Shown here one piece after another: positions 1 to 5,543 of a stretch of DNA of 5,543 nucleotides. Under the pieces are notes generated by a model. It was not told where the DNA came from, did not search any database, and was given only the letters and a program-made list of their open reading frames with translations. A program made the position numbers and the translations under genes. Source of the DNA: Actinomycetota bacterium (GTDB lineage Bacteria > Actinomycetota > UBA4738); assembly GCA_013816105.1 (NCBI GenBank), contig JACDEY010000089.1, positions 1 to 5,543 of the forward strand, given 5' to 3'. The first letter of the stretch is position 1; every line of letters starts with the position of its first letter.

Positions 1-1575
1 GGCATGCTCGTCCACCAGCTGACGGACGATCTCCTCGAGGAAGAACGGATTGCCCTCGGCGCGCTGGAGTATGCGCGAGCGCAGCTCGTGCGGGAGGTCC
101 TCCGAGGACAGCAGGTGGTCAACGAGCCGCTCCGCCGCCTGCGGAGGAAGGGGTTCCAGGTAGACGCCGGAGAAGCTGCGCTGCCCGCCACCCCACCCCG
201 GACGACGCTCCAGCAGCTCGAGGCGAGAGGGGCAAAGGAAGAGGATCGGCCCGGACACCCTGTTCGCGAGCTCCTCCAGGAGATCGAGCATCGCCGAGTC
301 CGCCCAGTGGATGTCCTCGACGACCACCACCGCCGGCCCCGCCGCGGCCAGGGCGGTGAAGTAGGTCCGCCACGCCGCGTGCGTCTCCATCCGGAGGCGC
401 CGCGGCTCCAGCTCGCTCGGCGGATCCTGGGGATCGTGCAGGCCAACGCTGAGAGCGAGCGCCGCCGGGACTCCCATCGACCCGGGGATCGGCGCGGCGA
501 GCTTCCCGGCGAGGGCGTTTCGGATCTTCGCGAGCGCGGCCTCTGGGGCATCGGTGTCCAGGACGCCCGCGTCCTGCTTCAGGATCTCGGCCAGCGGCCA
601 GTACGTGATCCCCTCCCCGTAGGGAAGGCAGCGACCGGTGACGACGACGGTCGCGCCGGCCGAGGACCTGGCCCACTCCTCGAACTCCATCACCAGCCGG
701 CTCTTTCCGACCCCCGCCTCGCCATAGATCGTCACGAGTGCCGGCCGGCCTTCGCTCGTGGCTCGCCGATAGAACGTCTGTAGCAACCCGAGCTCCTGTT
801 CGCGGCCGACCATGGGCGCGCTGAGCCCCGGGACCCCTCGCGTGGGCTCATCGGTGGTCGCGATCAGCTCGAAGGCCGGGATGGCTCTTGCCTTGCCCTT
901 CAGGCTAAGGGCGCCGACGTGCCGGAGCTCGAAGCCGCGCGCCGAACGCGCGGTCCTCCCCGAGACGAGCACCTGCCCGGGCTTCGCGTTCTGCTCGAGC
1001 CGTGCGGCGACGTTCACCGCGTCTCCGATCACCATCCCCTCGTGGGGGAGCGAATCGCGCACGGCTACAACCTCCCCGGTGTTCACCCCCATGCGCATCG
1101 CGAGACGAGGGCCCCTGGCCTCGAGGAGACTGCGGTTCAGCTCCTCCAGCCGGGCGCTCATCCGGAGGGCGGCGTGCAGCGCGCGGGCAGAATCGTCCTC
1201 GTGGGCGAGAGGGACGCCGAAGACGCCGACGATCGCGTCACCGATGAACTTCTCGACGGTCCCCCCCTCGGCCTCGATCTCCGTTCGCATCGCGCGGAAA
1301 TAGGCCTCCATTACCTCGCGGAAGTGCTCGGGGTCCAGCTGCTCCCCGAGCGTGGTCGACTCCACCACGTCGACGAACAGAACGGTCACCAGGCGCCGTT
1401 CCTGCTGCGCGCCGGGGCCAGCCGCGAGACGCGCGCCGCACGTCGGGCAGAACCGGACGCGGCCGGGCAGCTCGGCGCCGCACTGCGGGCATCCCTTTTT
1501 GAGCCGCGCTCCGCAGTTACCGCAGAAGCGCCCCTCGGGCGGGTTCGAGGCCCCGCAGGCCGTGCACGTCTTCAC
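1..1575 (-). CDS. Class III adenylate/guanylate cyclase fused to AAA/NACHT-type ATPase, C-terminus cut by window edge
   Basis: Cytoplasmic signalling protein; 525 residues are visible without a stop and the C-terminal part lies outside the window. Residues 4-46 form a double zinc ribbon with four CxxC knuckles (C4/C7, C18/C21, C29/C32, C43/C46). A class III cyclase domain spans about 60-240. It carries the first metal aspartate D69 (LFVDVVEST), K109 and the second metal aspartate D113 (KFIGDA), and the transition-state pair N188/R192 in VNVAAR. An ATPase domain begins near PMVGRE (255-259), with Walker A GEAGVGKS at 285-292, Walker B VVVVEDIHWAD at 416-426, and a GNPFFLEE motif close to the edge. 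Relatives usually continue into a long TPR-like or helical region of several hundred residues. The expected reaction is ATP to cAMP, with the ATPase/STAND half sensing an unknown input. GTG 1575 is the first possible start in this frame: the preceding in-frame stop lies inside acuC and no ATG, GTG or TTG falls between. No Shine-Dalgarno sequence precedes it. The fold assignment is firm; the product and signal are inferred. Confidence 0.94.
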   Translation of the reverse strand, partial: MKTCTACGASNPPEGRFCGNCGARLKKGCPQCGAELPGRVRFCPTCGARLAAGPGAQQERRLVTVLFVDVVESTTLGEQLDPEHFREVMEAYFRAMRTEIEAEGGTVEKFIGDAIVGVFGVPLAHEDDSARALHAALRMSARLEELNRSLLEARGPRLAMRMGVNTGEVVAVRDSLPHEGMVIGDAVNVAARLEQNAKPGQVLVSGRTARSARGFELRHVGALSLKGKARAIPAFELIATTDEPTRGVPGLSAPMVGREQELGLLQTFYRRATSEGRPALVTIYGEAGVGKSRLVMEFEEWARSSAGATVVVTGRCLPYGEGITYWPLAEILKQDAGVLDTDAPEAALAKIRNALAGKLAAPIPGSMGVPAALALSVGLHDPQDPPSELEPRRLRMETHAAWRTYFTALAAAGPAVVVVEDIHWADSAMLDLLEELANRVSGPILFLCPSRLELLERRPGWGGGQRSFSGVYLEPLPPQAAERLVDHLLSSEDLPHELRSRILQRAEGNPFFLEEIVRQLVDEHA

Positions 1576-1583
1576 GCCGACAG

Positions 1584-1610
1584 AGTGTAGGCACGGGGGC
1601 GAACGGTCAG
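1584..1610 (-). promoter_or_regulatory. Possible leaderless promoter for the cyclase/ATPase gene
   Basis: The 37-bp gap between acuC and the cyclase gene (1576-1612) contains a TACACT hexamer (1589-1584), which fits the TANNNT -10 pattern of GC-rich bacteria. Its last base is 8 nt before the GTG start, so transcription would begin at or next to the start codon. A CTGACC box (1610-1605) resembles a -35 element at a 15-nt spacing, slightly short of the usual 16-18. There is no ribosome-binding sequence in the gap, which agrees with a leaderless mRNA, a common arrangement in Actinomycetota. The boxes are seen; their activity is inferred. Confidence 0.4.
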
Positions 1611-1612
1611 CC

Positions 1613-2773
1613 TCAGGGAGCGAGGCCGTGCGCGGGGAAGATCGTGCGCTTCACGTCCGCCACGGCCTCACGGAGGGCGCGAGGATCCTCGCGGACCTCC
1701 CGCGGATCTCGCTCCGGCTCCGAGAGCGTCCGGGGCGCGGGGAAGCCCGCCTCCGCCTCCGCTTCCGCCCTCCATTCCTCCGGGAGCTCGTCGGGGAGCT
1801 CGACTCCGGCCTGCTCGCCGAAGTGGATGGTCCAGGCGCGGGGCACGACCCGGAACCACTGGTAGCCCCCGCCACCCGTGGCCACCCACCGCCCCCTCGC
1901 GGCCTCGTGTGCGAGATCGTGAAGCCAGGTCGCCGTCCTGCGGTATGCCGCCGTCGTCAGCTCGAGATTCGCAAGGGGATCGCTCGCATGGGTGTCGCAC
2001 CCGAGCTGGGTGACCAGGACGTCGGGCCTCCACGCCGTGACTAGCGGCGGGACGACCTCCTCGAACGCTTGGAGCCATCCGCGGTCTCCGGTAAACGGCG
2101 GGAGCGGCACGTTGACCTTCGTCCCCCGAGCCTCGCCCGCGCCGTTCTCGTGCACGAAACCGGTCCCCGGGAAGAGTGTTCGGCCGCTCTGGTGCAGCGA
2201 AATGGTGAGGACGCGAGGATCCCCGTAGAAGATCGCCTGCGGACCGTCGCCGTGATGCACGTCCACGTCGACGTAGGCCACCCGATCCGCGCCGTTCGCG
2301 AGCAGCCACGCGATGGCGAGAGCCGGGTCGTCGTACACGCAGAATCCGCTAGCTCGTTCGCGCATGGCGTGATGGAGCCCCCCGGCCGGGTTGAAAGAGT
2401 GCTCGGCCCGTCCCCTCAGCACCGCCTCGGCTGCGACCAGGGAGGCGCCCGCCACGCGCGCCGAGGCCTCGTGCATCCGCGGGAAGATCGGGTTGTCTCC
2501 GGGACCGAATCCGTACCTCCCCCAGTCGCCCGCATCCCCCTCACCGGCTCGGCGCACGGCCTCGACATAGCGCTCGGAGTGGACGAGCAGGAGCTCCTCG
2601 TCAGATGCGCTTCGGGCGGTGACCTCACGGACACGCTCGCCGTCGAGGATCCCGTAGGCGTGGATCAGCCGCCGCGTCAGCGAGACACGGGCCGGGCGCA
2701 GCGGGTGCTCCGGGCCGAGGTCGTACGCCGGAGCGTCATCCCCATACCAGACGAGCTCCACGCCCTCACTCAT
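1613..2773 (-). CDS. acuC: AcuC-type histone-deacetylase-family protein (lysine deacetylase)
   Basis: Zinc-dependent deacetylase of the class I HDAC / AcuC family, 386 residues, close to the length of Bacillus AcuC. In Bacillus this protein removes an acetyl group from the active-site lysine of acetyl-CoA synthetase and so reactivates it; a similar cytoplasmic role is the default inference here. The active site looks complete. The histidine pair H134/H135 lies in GGLHHA, the zinc ligands D171 and H173 in YVDVDVHHGDG, the third ligand D265 in ASDPLANL, and the catalytic tyrosine Y304 in GGGGY. The last 55 or so residues are acidic and charged, less conserved in character. ATG 2773 is chosen because GAGGAG sits 9 nt upstream and the family N-terminus begins there. 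The frame stays open far upstream, but that part only shadows the preceding gene. The ATG overlaps the preceding stop as ATGA. No acuA, acuB or acs is in view, so its true substrate is unknown. Confidence 0.93.
   Translation of the reverse strand: MSEGVELVWYGDDAPAYDLGPEHPLRPARVSLTRRLIHAYGILDGERVREVTARSASDEELLLVHSERYVEAVRRAGEGDAGDWGRYGFGPGDNPIFPRMHEASARVAGASLVAAEAVLRGRAEHSFNPAGGLHHAMRERASGFCVYDDPALAIAWLLANGADRVAYVDVDVHHGDGPQAIFYGDPRVLTISLHQSGRTLFPGTGFVHENGAGEARGTKVNVPLPPFTGDRGWLQAFEEVVPPLVTAWRPDVLVTQLGCDTHASDPLANLELTTAAYRRTATWLHDLAHEAARGRWVATGGGGYQWFRVVPRAWTIHFGEQAGVELPDELPEEWRAEAEAEAGFPAPRTLSEPERDPREVREDPRALREAVADVKRTIFPAHGLAP
2770..2773 (-). other. ATGA stop-start overlap joining the membrane protein gene to acuC
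   Basis: On the minus strand the acuC ATG (2773-2771) and the TGA stop of the membrane protein gene (2772-2770) share two bases, giving ATGA. This is a classic sign of co-transcription and translational coupling, so roughly matched expression of the two proteins is likely. Confidence 0.85.
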
Positions 2774-4920
2774 GGTTCCCCACTCCTCGTGTCGTCGTGA
2801 ACCTCCGGCCCATGCCCCACCGTCGCAGGCGGCAGAAGGACCGGATACGCGAGTGCCGCGAGCGCGTACAGGAACCCAGGCGCCGCGGCCGCGACGCCGG
2901 TGTCCTCCACGAAGTAGGCGGCGATGCTCGCGGACGTGAGCACGAGCACGATATGCCGCCACGCGCCGTCCACGGACAGCCCTCGGGCGATCTCCCCCTT
3001 CGGGCGTAGCGCCAGGAAGAAGACGACCGGCAGCCCGAAAAGCGGGATGTAGGCGGCCGGGACCTCGTTCAGCTGCCGGAAACCCACGGCGAGCCGGTGC
3101 CGTGCGGTGTCGATCACGGCATTCAGCCCGCTGCTCTCCGTCTCGGCGACGAACCGTCCGACGTGGGTTGGTACCGTCGTCAGATATCGGTTCGCCAACA
3201 GGACGAGGGCGAGGCCGGCGAGGGTGACCCCTCCCATGAAGGCGACCTCCCGGATCCCGAAGCGAGGGCGGGTCCGAAGCACCCACCACAGGCCGGCCGC
3301 GAGAGAAAGGGTGAAGGCGGCCCCAAGATTGGCGCCCAGGGAGGGAAACCCGGCGAACAGCGCCGCCCCGAACACGATGGCGAAGCCCACGAAGGGCGAC
3401 GGGCGGAACGCGACGAACAGGGCGCTCGCGAGCAGCAGCGCGATGAAGGCGTTGGGAAGGCCGTAATAGCGAACGCCGTCGAACGCGGTGCCGCCGAGGA
3501 GCGGCAGCCGAAGCGCCCGTCCTCCGAGGGTGGCGTCGAGTACCACGAAGCCGAGCCCGACGAAACCGAGGAACCGAAAGGGGGAGAGCGGGTCTCTGAA
3601 ACGATCCCCGGTCCTGAGGGAGAGCCATGCCAGCACGAGCGTGGAGAGGACGAGGAACGAGACCACCCAGGGATACGTGAGCCTCGGCAGCGTTCCCCCC
3701 GCCAGGAGGGCGAGCACAAGAGCGATCCCGCACGGCCCCATGAAACGAACGACCGCCGCCACTCGGGGCGGGAGGGGGCGCCGCCGAACCTGAACCACGG
3801 CGAGGGCGGCCATCGTCGTGAGCGCGAGTACGGCGATCACCACGAGGGCGCCGATCTGGACGGGAAGGCGGATGCGGCGGTGCTCGAGGTGCCTGCGGTG
3901 GAGGTCGAACGGCGCCTCCGAGTCGGTCGCCGTCAGGGACTGGCCGATCATCTCGGATGGGATGGGGACATCGAAGAAGCGCAGGATCGTGGGCGCAACG
4001 TCCACCGGGGAGACCAGGCCCTCGAGCCTGGTGGTCTCCGACGTGAGCGAGCGAGGGGAACCGGATGCGGCCAGCAAGCCCTGCCCAGGCCCGGACGCCA
4101 GGAGGAGCGGCGTCACCTCGTCCCCGACCTCATCCATCTCGGCCGAGGGAGCGGGCGTCGCGACGATGACCATCGTGCGGGTCTCGCCGAGCCGGTCCAG
4201 GACTTCCGCCACCAGGCTTCCCGCCTCCCGAAGCGCGGAGCGCCGGAACAGCCGGATCTCGGGCGGCGTGGCCGCCCCGCTCTCCAGGTCCAGGCGAAGG
4301 GTGTCGCCGAGATTGACGATCAGGAAGACATCGCCCCCCGTCGAGTGCAGCGCCGAGCCGATGTTGGAAGCCAGGGCGAGGATGGGGTCGGGATCGGTTC
4401 GCACCCCCCCCGGGAAAGCCGGATCGGTGCGCTCGGCGGCGACACCACCGCAGACGCTGCCCACCGTCGCCCCGGCTCTGGATCCCGCTAGGAGCAGGTC
4501 CGGGCGGAGGGGGCGGGTCTCCGAGCTGGCGCTTCCGGCGGCGCAGACCGTCACGCCGTTCGATGCCAGGGCGGCGGCCGTAGCATCGGGCGCTCCCGTG
4601 TCCGACGTCGAACTCGCGCCGATCGCGGTATAGCGTTCGAGCTTCCCTTCCGGAGGCTCGGGCTCCGTCGCGGAGAGAGCGGCGCCCCCGGCCGCAGCCA
4701 AGCGCTCGAACTCCGGGACGGCGAGCATTTCCTCGAACGAGACCCGGTCGACGATCACGAGGACCGCGGCCGCGGCGCGCGGAGCCTGCATCCCCACCTC
4801 GGCCTCAGCGGCGGCCCCACCCGAGCCTGCCGGCGCCAACCAGAGGATCCCGGCGCAGAGAAGGGTGCCGCACGTCCGCGGCAGGGCCCGCAGCCCCGCC
4901 CTCAGGCGAGGGCGGGCCAA
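2770..4920 (-). CDS. Membrane protein with extracytoplasmic alkaline-phosphatase-like domain
   Basis: About 716 residues from TTG 4920. I recognise the architecture but not a named gene. Residues 1-40 look like a signal peptide: an Arg-rich start, a hydrophobic core near CGTLLCAGILWLAPA, then a small-residue AAAEA region. Residues 45-345 resemble the alkaline phosphatase / phosphopentomutase-like fold. An N-terminal strand ends in an aspartate (VLVIVD, D58), YTAIG (T98) sits where the nucleophile would be expected, NLGDTLRLDL follows, and the region ends in SPVDVAPTIL (about 302-311) and IGQSL, typical of this superfamily's C-terminal part. From about residue 355 there are roughly ten hydrophobic membrane spans. 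The usual DHG-type metal motif is not visible: the matching strand reads MVIVATPAPSAE. The domain may therefore bind rather than hydrolyse. The start is uncertain: ATG 4791 has a better ribosome site but would drop the signal peptide. The gene overlaps murA by 19 bp and acuC by 4 bp. An envelope role is inferred from topology and its murA neighbour only. Confidence 0.82.
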   Translation of the reverse strand: MARPRLRAGLRALPRTCGTLLCAGILWLAPAGSGGAAAEAEVGMQAPRAAAAVLVIVDRVSFEEMLAVPEFERLAAAGGAALSATEPEPPEGKLERYTAIGASSTSDTGAPDATAAALASNGVTVCAAGSASSETRPLRPDLLLAGSRAGATVGSVCGGVAAERTDPAFPGGVRTDPDPILALASNIGSALHSTGGDVFLIVNLGDTLRLDLESGAATPPEIRLFRRSALREAGSLVAEVLDRLGETRTMVIVATPAPSAEMDEVGDEVTPLLLASGPGQGLLAASGSPRSLTSETTRLEGLVSPVDVAPTILRFFDVPIPSEMIGQSLTATDSEAPFDLHRRHLEHRRIRLPVQIGALVVIAVLALTTMAALAVVQVRRRPLPPRVAAVVRFMGPCGIALVLALLAGGTLPRLTYPWVVSFLVLSTLVLAWLSLRTGDRFRDPLSPFRFLGFVGLGFVVLDATLGGRALRLPLLGGTAFDGVRYYGLPNAFIALLLASALFVAFRPSPFVGFAIVFGAALFAGFPSLGANLGAAFTLSLAAGLWWVLRTRPRFGIREVAFMGGVTLAGLALVLLANRYLTTVPTHVGRFVAETESSGLNAVIDTARHRLAVGFRQLNEVPAAYIPLFGLPVVFFLALRPKGEIARGLSVDGAWRHIVLVLTSASIAAYFVEDTGVAAAAPGFLYALAALAYPVLLPPATVGHGPEVHDDTRSGEP
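2783..2788 (-). promoter_or_regulatory. Ribosome-binding site of acuC
   Basis: GAGGAG on the minus strand, 9 nt before the acuC ATG and inside the last codons of the membrane protein gene. It is the clearest Shine-Dalgarno match at any start in the window and fixes the acuC start. Confidence 0.8.
4794..4800 (-). promoter_or_regulatory. Shine-Dalgarno-like GAGGTGG before an alternative internal ATG
   Basis: On the minus strand GAGGTGG (4800-4794) precedes an in-frame ATG at 4791-4789, with GAGG ending 5 nt before the ATG. It would start the membrane protein at residue 44, after the signal peptide. The same bases encode EVG in the longer form, so the match could be chance. It is listed because it decides the start. 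Confidence 0.3.
4895..4916 (-). repeat. Perfect 9-bp inverted repeat (hairpin) over the murA stop codon
   Basis: The minus-strand transcript reads CCCGCCCTC, a GCCT loop, then GAGGGCGGG: nine uninterrupted pairs, eight of them G-C. The murA TGA (4904-4902) begins in the loop and enters the right arm, and the proposed TTG start of the next gene (4920-4918) lies just before the left arm. No U-tract follows, so it is not a standard intrinsic terminator. It may be an mRNA stability element, a coupling device or a weak attenuator, or a by-product of GC-rich coding sequence. Confidence 0.6.
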
Positions 4921-5543
4921 CGGGCGGGTTCTCGATGGACCTCGGCCCCGAGCCCCGTAAGCCGGGCCTCGAGGTCCTCGTAGCCCCGGTCCACGAAATG
5001 GACGTCGGAGATCTCGGTCCGGCCGTCGGCGGCCAGCGCGGCGATGATCATCGCGGCCCCGGCACGGATATCCAGCGCCCGAACCGGCGCGGCGGAGAGT
5101 CGCTCGACTCCGCGAATCACCGCGTGGTGCCCCTCGGTGCGGATGTCGGCTCCCATGCGGTTCAGCTCGTCGACGAACATGAAGCGGCTCTCGAACACGT
5201 TCTCCGTGGCGATGCTCGTGCCCGAGGCGATCGACAGCATCGCCATCATCTGCGGCTGTAGATCGGTGGGGAAACCTGGGTATGGAAGGGTCACGAAGTC
5301 CACCGCGCGGGGCCGCTCCTCCATCCCGACCCTTACCCCGTCGTCGTACGCCGCCACCTCTCCCCCGGCGTCCGACAGCTTGGCCAGCACGAGGTCCAGG
5401 TGACTCGCGCGAGCACCCTCGAGGAAGACCTCCCCGCCCGTCGCGCACGCCGCGATGGCGAACGTGCCCGCCTCAACCCGATCGGAGACCACGCTGTGGC
5501 GAACCGGCCGGAAGGTCTCGGTCCCCTCGATCTCGATCACCGT
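4902..5543 (-). CDS. murA: UDP-N-acetylglucosamine 1-carboxyvinyltransferase (MurA), C-terminal half; 5' end beyond window
   Basis: Cytoplasmic enzyme that transfers enolpyruvate from PEP to UDP-GlcNAc, the first committed step of peptidoglycan precursor synthesis and the target of fosfomycin. The last 213 residues are visible. By ungapped comparison with E. coli MurA as I remember it (visible residue plus 211), the key residues are kept: D94 in YPGFPTD matches D305, R120 in ESRFMF matches R331, D158/R160 in DIRAG match D369/R371, and R186 in VDRGYE matches R397. The fosfomycin-sensitive loop residue (Cys115 in E. coli) lies outside the window, so drug sensitivity cannot be judged. The protein ends about five residues later than E. 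coli MurA, in a short PARWPALA tail. The wording PTDLQPQ and GHHAVIRG resembles actinobacterial MurA. The gene is the most upstream visible and may carry the promoter for those that follow; its start and any promoter are not in view. Confidence 0.96.
   Translation of the reverse strand, partial: TVIEIEGTETFRPVRHSVVSDRVEAGTFAIAACATGGEVFLEGARASHLDLVLAKLSDAGGEVAAYDDGVRVGMEERPRAVDFVTLPYPGFPTDLQPQMMAMLSIASGTSIATENVFESRFMFVDELNRMGADIRTEGHHAVIRGVERLSAAPVRALDIRAGAAMIIAALAADGRTEISDVHFVDRGYEDLEARLTGLGAEVHREPARWPALA

Noticed and set aside
4..1590. Several plus-strand open frames (4-783, 812-1303, 919-1590) opposite the cyclase gene
   Set aside because: They mirror the minus-strand gene whose zinc-ribbon, cyclase and Walker motifs are all intact in one frame; the plus-strand products show no motif.
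1576..1612. Terminator between acuC and the cyclase gene
   Set aside because: No stem of useful length and no T-run can be seen in the 37-bp gap.
2774..3733. N-terminal extension of the acuC frame across the membrane protein gene
   Set aside because: The extension is a shadow of the overlapping gene; ATG 2773 has a strong ribosome site and matches the family's start.
3097..4491. Long plus-strand open frame (464 codons) opposite the membrane protein gene
   Set aside because: Its product is very rich in Gly, Arg, Glu and Pro with no domain sense, and it lies wholly antisense to a gene with clear signal peptide, domain and membrane segments. High GC content produces such antisense frames.
4895..4916. 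Intrinsic terminator after murA
   Set aside because: The stem is strong but no run of T follows on the minus strand, and the next gene starts within the same region.
4921..5448. N-terminal extension of the membrane protein frame through murA
   Set aside because: The extra residues are a low-sense Gly/Arg-rich shadow of the murA coding sequence; recognisable protein begins only after the murA end.

Overview
This is a high-GC bacterial window in which all four recognisable genes lie on the minus strand and are tightly packed. They are probably read in the order MurA (partial), a membrane alkaline-phosphatase-like protein, an AcuC-type deacetylase, and a class III nucleotide cyclase fused to an AAA/NACHT-type ATPase (partial). 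Two features suggest an actinomycetote: the MurA wording (for example PTDLQPQ and the GHHAVIRG stretch) and the AcuC sequence both resemble actinobacterial homologues as I know them. This is recognition from memory, not a search. An uncultured or deep-branching lineage is possible, and I would not name a genus.

Layout from the upstream (right) end. Positions 5543-4902 hold the C-terminal half of MurA, the first committed enzyme of peptidoglycan precursor synthesis. Positions 4920-2770 hold a roughly 716-residue protein with a probable signal peptide, an alkaline-phosphatase-superfamily-like outer domain and about ten C-terminal membrane segments. Its best start is a TTG that overlaps the murA end, where a perfect 9-bp GC-rich hairpin covers the murA stop. 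Positions 2773-1613 hold acuC, joined to the preceding gene by an ATGA overlap and carrying its own GAGGAG ribosome site. A 37-bp gap follows. Positions 1575-1 hold the cyclase/ATPase, which starts at a GTG with no ribosome site but with a TACACT box placed as expected for leaderless transcription. It runs off the left edge.

The first three genes look like one translationally coupled unit. The fourth may be read from the same transcript, from its own promoter, or both. The window is nearly all coding: there is no gene-free stretch above 37 bp, and I saw no RNA gene, mobile element, CRISPR array or convincing terminator. The most interesting ideas are a deacetylase next to a cyclase (cAMP-linked acetylation control is known in mycobacteria), a phosphatase-like domain that seems to lack its metal ligands, and the hairpin and start choice at the murA junction. 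None of these amounts to a demonstrated new system.
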